A DNA stretch of 64,000 bases from Enterobacter sp. SA187. GTDB taxonomy: Bacteria > Pseudomonadota > Gammaproteobacteria > Enterobacterales > Enterobacteriaceae. Below the pieces are notes generated by a model, which was given only the letters and a program-made list of their open reading frames with translations, made no database searches and was not told where the DNA came from. The stretch lies in the NCBI RefSeq assembly GCF_001888805.2, contig NZ_CP019113.1:372001-436000 (forward strand). Direction: 5' to 3'. Shown here piece after piece: positions 49,985 to 57,436 of this stretch (position 1 is the stretch's first letter; every line of letters begins with the position of its first letter). Both the position numbers and the translations under genes were made by a program.

Positions 49985-50762
49985 ATGTCAGTTCCCTTGA
50001 TCCTGACCTTACTGGCTGGCGCGGCCACCTTTATTGGCGCCATTCTCGGCGTAATGGGCCAGAAGCCCTCCAATCGCGTGCTGGCTTTTTCACTGGGGTT
50101 TGCCGCGGGCATCATGCTGTTAATTTCTTTGATGGAGATGCTGCCTGCGGCCTTAGCTACGCCGGATATGCCACCCGTTTCTCGGCTATGGCATGTTTAT
50201 CGTCGGCCTGCTCGGCTACTTTGCCCTCGATCGCCTGCTGCCTCATGCCCATCCACAGGATCTGCTGCCCGCCACAGAAGGCGAGCCATTGCCGCGTAAC
50301 CTCAGGCGCACGGCGATCCTGCTGACCCTTGGCATCAGCCTGCACAACTTTCCGGAAGGGATCGCCACCTATGTGACGGCGAGTAACAATCTTGAACTCG
50401 GCTTTGGCATCGCCCTTGCCGTAGCGCTGCACAATATTCCTGAAGGGCTGGCGGTGGCCGGGCCGGTTTATGCCGCCACCGGCTCTAAGCGTACCGCCAT
50501 TTTCTGGGCGGGTATCTCGGGACTGGCGGAGATCCTCGGCGGCGTGCTGGCGTGGCTGATCCTCGGCAGCCTGCTTTCACCGCTATTAATGGCGGCGATC
50601 ATGGCGGCGGTGGCGGGTATTATGGTCGCTCTGTCGGTGGATGAACTGATGCCGCTGGCAAAAGAGATCGACCCCAACAACAACCCCAGCTACGGCGTGC
50701 TGTGCGGCATGTCGGTGATGGGCCTGAGCCTGGTGCTGCTACAGTTTCTGGGCGTGGGCTAA
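49985..50762 (+). pseudogene. zupT: Zinc/divalent-metal transporter ZupT, frameshifted
   Basis: The two halves match ZupT (ZIP family) but lie in different frames. The N-terminal half (from ATG 49985, AAGGAG 6 bases upstream) ends in nonsense after PPVS; the rest resumes as GMFIVGLLGYF from 50193 and continues intact through HNFPEG and HNIPEG, the metal-binding motifs. The break maps to the T run at 50178-50180 (GTTTCTC where GTTCTC is expected): one extra T. Removing it gives a 258-residue protein, one longer than E. coli ZupT. It may be a real inactivation, phase variation at a homopolymer, or a sequencing error; a three-base run makes slippage less likely. Confidence 0.85.
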
Positions 50763-50959
50763 GCGTCTTTCTCTGCGGCTGCCGGAGGCTGTCCGGCAGC
50801 TTTCCCCTCTTTTCCTTTTTTACTCTGGCTGAGCTTTTGCAGCCCTGCCAGCAGGGCGTCTCTGTCCTGCCGGTAGGCGGCGCAGTAGCGTTTTATATGA
50901 CAGACGTAGCCCAGGATTGCCACGCCGATGATCACCAGCCAGTACCATGCGATAAACAT
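50759..50959 (-). CDS. Small single-pass membrane protein of unknown function
   Basis: Not recognised. The 66-residue product has one N-terminal hydrophobic helix (residues about 3-20) and a basic cytoplasmic tail rich in Lys, Ala and Gln (QSKKGKEGKAAGQPPAAAEK). CAGGAGAG is 5 bases before the ATG at 50959; longer readings start without a ribosome site. It converges with zupT, their ends overlapping by 4 bases. Confidence 0.6.
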   Translation of the reverse strand: MFIAWYWLVIIGVAILGYVCHIKRYCAAYRQDRDALLAGLQKLSQSKKGKEGKAAGQPPAAAEKDA

Positions 50960-51310
50960 TTTTACTCTCCTGATAATCTGCTTTCGCGCGGAGGCTTTCG
51001 ACGCGCATATTTTCTCATAGTGACAGACTTTTACGCTTATAAACTGATACCGATCATATAAACACCTGCTAACAGCAATAAACATCTTTATATATTCTTA
51101 AAAATAAAAGCTATGGAAGCGGCTCACATAATTTTATCAGGATGATTTACCCGCGCACGCACAGGCTTATTATCACTGTGCAGTTCATACATATTATTAC
51201 TCACCACAGATTCGGTATCGCTATTAATCATGAAAGTATAACTCCGCTCAATAAACGGCAAAATCATATTTATTATGAATGATTAAAGTCGTCAAAAAAG
51301 GAATTTTATT

Positions 51311-53104
51311 ATGCTCAAACCCTACCAGAAGCTGTTAATCGCTGGCATGGCATTATCCTTTAGCCTGACAACCGCCAGTTCCCTCGCCGCCGGATTTCAG
51401 CCTGCGCCACCGGCAGGAAAATTAGGTTCAGTCATTGTCGACCCCTACGGTAATGCCCCGCTCACCGCGTTAATTTCCCTCGACAGCCATAACATTTCCG
51501 ATGTGAAAGTTACGGTGCATGGCAAAGGGGAAAAAGGCGTGCCCATCAGCTATGCCGTGGGTGCCGCGTCACTCAGGAATTACGATGGCATTCCGGTTTT
51601 TGGTTTATATCAAAAATACAATAATAAGGTCACGGTGGAGTACAAAGAAAACGGTAAACCCGTAAAAGAGGATTACGTTATTACGACATCCGCTATCGTG
51701 AACCATTATGTCGATAACCGTTCCTTCAGCGATCTGCAACAAACCAAAGTGATTAAAGTCGCTCCCGGTTTTGAAGATCGCCTTTATATGGTGAATACCC
51801 ACACCTTTACGCCGCAGGGTTCCGATCTGCACTGGCATGGCGAAAAAGATAAAAATGCGGAGATCCTTGATGCCGGTCCCGCAGGCGGCGCGCTGCCGTT
51901 CGATATTGCCCCCTTCACTTTTGTAGTGGACACCCAGGGGGAATACCGCTGGTGGCTGGAGCAGGACGCGCTCTATGACGGCAAAGATGTCGATATTAAT
52001 AAACGCGGCTATCTGATGGGGATCCGCGAAACGCCGCGCGGCACCTTTACGGCGGTGCAGGGTCAGCACTGGTATGAATTCGATATGCTCGGCCAGGTGC
52101 TGGAAGATCATAAATTACCGCGCGGCTTCCTGGACGCCACCCACGAGTCGCTGGAAACGCCTAAAGGCACCGTGTTACTGCGCGTGGGCAAACGCAACTA
52201 CAAGCGCGATGACGGGCTGCATGTTCACACCATTCGCGATCACATCATCGAAGTGGACAAGTCCGGACGCGTCCTTGACGTCTGGGATCTGAATAAAATC
52301 CTCGATCCCCTGCGCGACAGTCTGCTGGGCGCGCTGGACGCCGGGGCGGTATGCGTTAACGTCGATCTGAAACATGCCGGGCAGCAGGCGAAGCTGGAGC
52401 CTGATACGCCCTATGGCGATGCGTTAGGCGTGGGGCCGGGCCGCAACTGGGCGCACGTGAACTCCATTGCCTACGATGCCAAAGATGACTCGATTATTCT
52501 CTCCTCCCGTCATCAGGGCGTGGTGAAAATCGGCCGGGACAAGCAGGTGAAATGGATCCTCGCGCCGTCAAAAGGCTGGAACGAAAAGCTTGCGCCTAAA
52601 TTGCTGAAACCCGTGGGGAAAGATGGCAAACCGCTCACCTGCGATGAAAACGGCAAGTGCCAGAACACCGATTTTGATTTCGCTTATACCCAGCATACCG
52701 CCTGGTTGTCCAGCAAAGGCACCCTGACGGTCTTTGATAATGGCGATGGCCGTGGTCTGGAGCAACCCGCTCTGCCCACCATGAAATACTCGCGCTTTGT
52801 GGAATACAAAATTGACGAGAAAAACATGACGGTGCAGCAAGTGTGGGAATACGGCAAAGATCGGGGATATGATTTTTACAGCCCCATCACCTCGGTCATT
52901 GAATATCAGAAAGACCGTGACACTATGTTCGGCTTCAGTGGTTCCATTCACCTGTTTGACGTCGGTCAGCCCACTATCGGTAAGCTGAATGAAATCGACT
53001 ATAAGACCAAAGAAGTTAAAGTCGAAATTGATGTGTTATCTGACAAACCTAACCAGACTCATTATCGCGCGCTGATGATGCATCCGCAGAATATGTTTAA
53101 GTGA
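51311..53104 (+). CDS. assT: Arylsulfate sulfotransferase AssT
   Basis: This 597-residue periplasmic enzyme has a signal peptide ending about residue 27 (SLAA|GFQP) and the Aryl_sulfotrans beta-propeller. The conserved disulfide Cys444-Cys450 and the catalytic His462 are spaced exactly as Cys418, Cys424 and His436 in the uropathogenic E. coli enzyme. It transfers sulfate from one phenolic sulfate to another phenol without PAPS. It is followed by its dedicated oxidants dsbL and dsbI, as in uropathogenic E. coli and Salmonella. Confidence 0.96.
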   Translation: MLKPYQKLLIAGMALSFSLTTASSLAAGFQPAPPAGKLGSVIVDPYGNAPLTALISLDSHNISDVKVTVHGKGEKGVPISYAVGAASLRNYDGIPVFGLYQKYNNKVTVEYKENGKPVKEDYVITTSAIVNHYVDNRSFSDLQQTKVIKVAPGFEDRLYMVNTHTFTPQGSDLHWHGEKDKNAEILDAGPAGGALPFDIAPFTFVVDTQGEYRWWLEQDALYDGKDVDINKRGYLMGIRETPRGTFTAVQGQHWYEFDMLGQVLEDHKLPRGFLDATHESLETPKGTVLLRVGKRNYKRDDGLHVHTIRDHIIEVDKSGRVLDVWDLNKILDPLRDSLLGALDAGAVCVNVDLKHAGQQAKLEPDTPYGDALGVGPGRNWAHVNSIAYDAKDDSIILSSRHQGVVKIGRDKQVKWILAPSKGWNEKLAPKLLKPVGKDGKPLTCDENGKCQNTDFDFAYTQHTAWLSSKGTLTVFDNGDGRGLEQPALPTMKYSRFVEYKIDEKNMTVQQVWEYGKDRGYDFYSPITSVIEYQKDRDTMFGFSGSIHLFDVGQPTIGKLNEIDYKTKEVKVEIDVLSDKPNQTHYRALMMHPQNMFK

Positions 53105-53139
53105 TGCGCTGCATTTTATCTGTTAATTAAGGAATGATT

Positions 53140-53808
53140 ATGCTGACTAAATATCTTAAGGCTCTGCTGCGTAGCGCAGTGGTGTTATCCGCGCTCATGA
53201 TGCCCTTTATGGCATCGGCGTTTACGGAAGGCACGGATTATCAGGTGCTGGAAAAACCGATCCCCAATGCCGATAAAACCTTAATTAAGGTTTTCAGCTA
53301 CGACTGCCCGTTTTGTTATAAATATGACAAAGCCGTCACCGGCCCGGTTTCTGCAAAAGTCGCCGATGTGGCAGCATTTACCCCCTTCCACCTGGAAACC
53401 AAAGGGAAATACGGCAAACAGGCCAGCGAATTATTTGCCATTTTGATCCTGAAAGACCAGGCGGCGGGTACGTCGCTGTTAGATGAGAAGTCGCTGTTTA
53501 AAAAGGCGAAATTTGCTTATTACCAGGCTTACCACGATAAGAAAGAGCGGTGGGATGGCGGTGCGGATGATTTCCTGAAGACGGGACTGGAAGCGGTGGG
53601 CATGACCCGCGCGGAATTCGACGAAACCGTTAAAACACCGGAGGTCCAGGCGCTCTACGAACGCTGGAAAGCCAGCTATGACGTGGCCAAAATCCAGGGC
53701 GTTCCGGCTTACGTGGTGAACGGTAAATACCTTATCTACACCAAAAATATAAAATCCATCGACTCCATGGCTGAACTCATCAAAGAGCTGGCGGCTAAAC
53801 AGGGATAG
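53140..53808 (+). CDS. dsbL: Periplasmic thiol oxidase DsbL
   Basis: This 222-residue DsbA-family protein has a signal peptide (cleaved after Ala27) and the active-site motif C-P-F-C at precursor residues 56-59, mature Cys29 and Cys32, with the cis-Pro loop QGVPAYVVNG near residue 187. DsbL is a highly oxidising paralogue of DsbA that acts on AssT. AAGGA is 6 bases before the ATG at 53140. It lies between assT and its reoxidant dsbI. Confidence 0.95.
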   Translation: MLTKYLKALLRSAVVLSALMMPFMASAFTEGTDYQVLEKPIPNADKTLIKVFSYDCPFCYKYDKAVTGPVSAKVADVAAFTPFHLETKGKYGKQASELFAILILKDQAAGTSLLDEKSLFKKAKFAYYQAYHDKKERWDGGADDFLKTGLEAVGMTRAEFDETVKTPEVQALYERWKASYDVAKIQGVPAYVVNGKYLIYTKNIKSIDSMAELIKELAAKQG

Positions 53809-53813
53809 TGCCT

Positions 53814-54491
53814 ATGAATTTCCTTAAGGGATTATGGCGCTCGCTAAAAACCTCGCCGGTGGACACCTTAGTCCGCTGGCAGGAGACGCGCTTTTTATGG
53901 CTGTTAATGGTGGCTGCCATGGGTGGGCTGATCGTTCTGGCGCATTCGTTTTTCCAGATCTATCTCTACATGGCTCCCTGCGAGCAGTGCGTTTATATCC
54001 GTTTCGCCATGTTCGTGATGGTATTCGGGGGGATAGTCGCGGCCATTAACCCTAAAAACCTTGTGCTGAAGTTAACGGGCTGCGTGGCGGCGTTTTACGG
54101 CAGCATCATAGGGATGAAATATGCCATCAAGCTGAACGGCATTCATTACGCGGTGCATAACCCGGATCCGGACGCGCTTTTTGGCGTTCAGGGATGCTCA
54201 ACGGAACCCACCTTTCCGTTTAATTTGCCGCTGGCGTCCTGGGCGCCGGAGTGGTTTAAACCCACCGGCGACTGCGGTTATGATGCGCCCGTAGTACCGG
54301 ATGGCGTGACCCTGAGCAGCGTGCAGAAATGGTTTATCGATCTGTATCAGCAGTCGGAAGGCTGGTATCTGATCCCGCCATGGCATTTCATGAACATGGC
54401 GCAGGCCTGCCTGCTGGCATTTGGCACCTGCTTTATCCTGCTAGTAATTATGAGTGTTGCCTGGGGAATAAAGCTTAGCCGGGGAAAATAG
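53814..54491 (+). CDS. dsbI: Quinone-linked thiol oxidoreductase DsbI
   Basis: This 225-residue DsbB-family membrane protein has several membrane helices and the redox pairs CEQC (near residue 57) and Cys in GCSTEPTF / TGDCGYD further on. It reoxidises DsbL and passes electrons to quinones. AGGGA is 8 bases before the ATG at 53814; a GTG at 53808 overlaps that site. It ends the assT-dsbL-dsbI operon, with a strong terminator 20 bases downstream. Confidence 0.94.
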   Translation: MNFLKGLWRSLKTSPVDTLVRWQETRFLWLLMVAAMGGLIVLAHSFFQIYLYMAPCEQCVYIRFAMFVMVFGGIVAAINPKNLVLKLTGCVAAFYGSIIGMKYAIKLNGIHYAVHNPDPDALFGVQGCSTEPTFPFNLPLASWAPEWFKPTGDCGYDAPVVPDGVTLSSVQKWFIDLYQQSEGWYLIPPWHFMNMAQACLLAFGTCFILLVIMSVAWGIKLSRGK

Positions 54492-54510
54492 CGGAGCGTT
54501 AAAATGCAAA

Positions 54511-54546
54511 AATCCGAAGCCAGGAAACTGACTTCGGATTTTTTAT
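54511..54546. terminator. Bidirectional terminator between dsbI and ribB
   Basis: AATCCGAAG and CTTCGGATT form the main stem, extended by CAG/CTG around a GAAA loop, followed by six T. It serves both converging genes. Confidence 0.9.
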
Positions 54547-54561
54547 TCGGCTTTTTAACGC

Positions 54562-55215
54562 TTAGCTGGCTTTACGCTCATGCTCACGACGGTAGGCCAC
54601 CAGATCTTCAATGGTGACAACCGCCATGTTGTGCTGCTGCGCAAAGGCAATGCACTCCGGCGCGCGGGCCATGGTGCCATCATCATTGGTCAGTTCACAG
54701 AGCACGCCTGCGGGTTTAAACCCGGCCAGCGACACCAGATCGATGGTCGCTTCGGTGTGACCACCACGGGTCAGCACGCCGCCCGGCTGCGCGCGCAGCG
54801 GGAATACGTGGCCCGGACGGTTAAGATCGGACGGCTTCGCGCCATCGGCGATAGCAGCGCGAATAGTGGTGATGCGGTCAGCGGCAGAAACGCCGGTGGT
54901 CACGCCATGCGCGGCTTCGATGGTCACGGTAAAACCGGTGCCGTAAGCGCTGGTGTTGTTTTCGACCATCATCGGCAGGTCGAGCTGTTTACGGTGCTCG
55001 TCGGTCAGGCACAGGCATACGATGCCGCTGCCGTGACGGATAGTCAGCGCCATTTGTTCAACGGTCATGGTTTCGGCGGCGAAAATCATATCGCCTTCGT
55101 TTTCACGGTCTTCGTCGTCAAGCACCATTACCCCACGGCCTTCGCGCAGTGCGGTTAACGCGAGTTCAACGCGTTCAGAAGGAGTGCCAAAAGAAGAAAG
55201 CAGCGTCTGATTCAT
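54562..55215 (-). CDS. ribB: 3,4-dihydroxy-2-butanone-4-phosphate synthase RibB
   Basis: This 217-residue enzyme equals E. coli RibB. The active-site motifs DDEDRENEGDMIFAAE (near residue 33) and RHGSGIVCLCL are intact. It converts ribulose 5-phosphate to formate and the four-carbon precursor of riboflavin. An FMN riboswitch with a terminator lies in its leader, so expression falls when FMN is plentiful. Confidence 0.97.
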   Translation of the reverse strand: MNQTLLSSFGTPSERVELALTALREGRGVMVLDDEDRENEGDMIFAAETMTVEQMALTIRHGSGIVCLCLTDEHRKQLDLPMMVENNTSAYGTGFTVTIEAAHGVTTGVSAADRITTIRAAIADGAKPSDLNRPGHVFPLRAQPGGVLTRGGHTEATIDLVSLAGFKPAGVLCELTNDDGTMARAPECIAFAQQHNMAVVTIEDLVAYRREHERKAS

Positions 55216-55283
55216 GGTAAAAAAACCTCATTAACATTATGGTTACCAGAATCAGGGCAGTCTTAGGAGTACCGCACAGCGGC

Positions 55284-55313
55284 AAAAAAATAACGTGAAC
55301 GGGCCTCGCCCGT
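55284..55313 (-). terminator. Terminator of the ribB FMN riboswitch (expression platform)
   Basis: On the minus strand ACGGGC-GAG-GCCCGT is followed by CACGTTA and seven T, between the aptamer and ribB. FMN binding would favour this terminator. Confidence 0.8.
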
Positions 55314-55320
55314 CTGGATC

Positions 55321-55466
55321 GTTACTCTCTCCCATCCGGACTCTAACCGTCGGCCCCGGAATTACACCGGATCTGCTGACCTTCAGATTTGCATCTGAAG
55401 CGCTCGCGGGCTTTCGGCGTAGCTGCCGATTTACCGCCGGTGGGGAATTTCGCCCCGCCCTGAGAA
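55321..55466 (-). ncRNA. sroG: FMN riboswitch (RFN element, sroG)
   Basis: On the minus strand the conserved RFN core reads CTCAGGGCGGGGCGAAATTCC, followed by the six-helix aptamer and ending GAGTCCGGATGGGAGAG. The 3' strand pairs with the first to form helix P1. This is the leader of ribB and controls riboflavin synthesis with the following terminator. Confidence 0.95.
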
Positions 55467-55591
55467 TAAGCGCAATAACTATAACGCTATTGATTATTGG
55501 CGGCAATGCCCGTGTGGTAAACAAATCTGGTTTAACACTGCGCTTAACACGCTACAATGTATGCTATTACCCACACGAACAGGGAACGACT

Positions 55592-55909
55592 ATGATTGAC
55601 CCGAAGAAAATTGAACAGATTGCCCGTCAGGTTCACGAGTCCATGCCGAAAGGCATTCGCGAGTTTGGCGAAGACGTCGAGAAAAAAATCCGTCAGACGC
55701 TGCAATCGCAACTGACGCGTCTCGATCTGGTCAGCCGTGAAGAATTCGATGTGCAGACTCAGGTTCTGCTGCGCACCCGCGAGAAGCTGGCGCTGCTGGA
55801 GCAACGCATCAGCGATCTGGAAAATCGCCACACCACAGAAGAAGTGAAGCCGGCTCCGGCCATTCCGCCGGTTGACGTGGTAGATGTCGACACGGACGTG
55901 CAGAAATAA
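55592..55909 (+). CDS. ubiK: Ubiquinone biosynthesis accessory factor UbiK
   Basis: This 105-residue protein matches E. coli UbiK (YqiC) through its helical/coiled-coil core (VHESMPKGIREFGEDVEKKI, LRTREKLALLEQRI), then diverges in a Pro-rich tail. It partners UbiJ and supports aerobic ubiquinone synthesis, and its fusion-active coiled coil is known in Brucella. The start MIDPKKIEQ fits; longer readings into the riboswitch are not supported. Confidence 0.93.
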   Translation: MIDPKKIEQIARQVHESMPKGIREFGEDVEKKIRQTLQSQLTRLDLVSREEFDVQTQVLLRTREKLALLEQRISDLENRHTTEEVKPAPAIPPVDVVDVDTDVQK

Positions 55910-55916
55910 AAGACAC

Positions 55917-55944
55917 TGCCCGGCCAGCGTCGCGCTGCCGGGCA
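55917..55944. terminator. Bidirectional hairpin between ubiK and hldE
   Basis: TGCCCGG and CCGGGCA plus inner CAGCG/CGCTG form a long stem with a TCG loop between converging genes. T tract is weak. Confidence 0.7.
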
Positions 55945-55951
55945 ATTCGTC

Positions 55952-57382
55952 TTACTGGCTGTCTTTCTGGATCTTTTTGATGATGTTGGTGGTTGAACAC
56001 CCATCTTCAAAATTGAGCACCATCACTTCACCGCCATTCGCCCATACTTCTTCGCTACCGGCGATCTGTTCTGGCTTGTAATCCCCGCCTTTTACCAGCA
56101 GGTCCGGCAGAATACCGGCAATCAGGCGCTGCGGCGTATCTTCTTCAAAGGACACTACCCAGTCCACGGCTTCCAGCGCGCCCAGCACGATCATGCGCTG
56201 TTCGAGCGGGTTGACCGGCCGCGTTTCCCCTTTCAGACGTTTCGTGGACGCATCGCTGTTTACCGCCACAATCAGGCGATCCCCCAGCTTACGGGCATTC
56301 GCCAGATAAGAGACATGGCCCGCGTGCAGAATGTCGAACACGCCGTTGGTCATCACCACTTTTTCGCCACGCTTGCGGGCGGCCGCCACGGCCTGTTTCA
56401 GTTCTTCTTCGTTCATCACGCCGAAGCCGGTTTCTGAACGACCGCGCACGGCGTTTTCCAGCTCGATAGGGGATACCGTAGAGGTACCCAGTTTACCGAC
56501 CACGACACCGGCCGCCGCGTTAGCGAAATAGCAGGCCTCTTCCAGCGTGTTGCCTGCCGCCAGCGTCGCGGCCAGCACGCCGATCACCGTATCACCGGCA
56601 CCGGTGACGTCATACACTTCCTGCGCCTGAGTCGGCATATGCAGCGGTGCTTTGCCCGGTTGCAGCAGCGTCATGCCCTGCTCGGAGCGGGTCACCAGCA
56701 GCGCGGAGAAGTCAAAATCGGCGATGATTTTCATGCCGCGCTCAACGATCTCTTCTTCGCTTTTGCACTTGCCCGCCACCGCTTCAAATTCGGAGAGGTT
56801 CGGCGTTAACAGCGTAGCGCCGCGATAGCGCTCAAAATCGGTGCCTTTCGGATCGATAAGTACCGGTACGCCCGCATCGCGCGCGAGGGTGATCATCTGC
56901 TGCACCGTCGTCAGCGCGCCTTTGGCGTAATCAGAGAGCACCAGCGCGCCAATGTTGCCAAGCGCCTGGCTGATACGCTCATGCAGCGGCTCAGGATCAA
57001 CGCCTTCGAACCCTTCTTCAAAGTCGAGGCGGATCAGTTGCTGGTTGCGCGACAGTACACGCAGTTTGGTGATCGTCGGATGCGTGGGTACAGAAACAAA
57101 ATCGCATTTGACGTTAACGTCAGCCAGCGTTTTGCTGAGCGCGCGCGCCGCATCGTCGATGCCGGTCAGGCCCACCAGGCGCGAGTTCGCCCCCAGGGAC
57201 GCGATGTTCATCGCCACGTTCGCCGCGCCGCCTGGACGTTCTTCGATGGTATCCACTTTCACGACGGGCACCGGCGCTTCCGGTGAAATACGGCTGGTTG
57301 GGCCGTACCAGTAGCGATCCAACATGACGTCACCGACCACCATGACACCTGCACGTTCAAACTCTGGCAGCGTTACTTTCAT
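55952..57382 (-). CDS. hldE: Bifunctional heptose-7-phosphate kinase / heptose-1-phosphate adenylyltransferase HldE
   Basis: This 476-residue protein has a ribokinase-like N-terminal kinase (about residues 1-320, with GGAANVAMN and DPKGTDFERY; DVTGAGDTV near 265) and a nucleotidyltransferase C-terminal domain with FDILHAGHVSYL. It makes ADP-heptose for the inner core of lipopolysaccharide. E. coli HldE has 477 residues. It starts an hldE-glnE-ygiF run on the minus strand, though glnE and ygiF lie upstream of it. Confidence 0.97.
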   Translation of the reverse strand: MKVTLPEFERAGVMVVGDVMLDRYWYGPTSRISPEAPVPVVKVDTIEERPGGAANVAMNIASLGANSRLVGLTGIDDAARALSKTLADVNVKCDFVSVPTHPTITKLRVLSRNQQLIRLDFEEGFEGVDPEPLHERISQALGNIGALVLSDYAKGALTTVQQMITLARDAGVPVLIDPKGTDFERYRGATLLTPNLSEFEAVAGKCKSEEEIVERGMKIIADFDFSALLVTRSEQGMTLLQPGKAPLHMPTQAQEVYDVTGAGDTVIGVLAATLAAGNTLEEACYFANAAAGVVVGKLGTSTVSPIELENAVRGRSETGFGVMNEEELKQAVAAARKRGEKVVMTNGVFDILHAGHVSYLANARKLGDRLIVAVNSDASTKRLKGETRPVNPLEQRMIVLGALEAVDWVVSFEEDTPQRLIAGILPDLLVKGGDYKPEQIAGSEEVWANGGEVMVLNFEDGCSTTNIIKKIQKDSQ

Positions 57383-57436
57383 TCCAGACTCCAGGCAATT
57401 TCAAAAATTTTGCGCGCGATAATACCACACTGGCGG

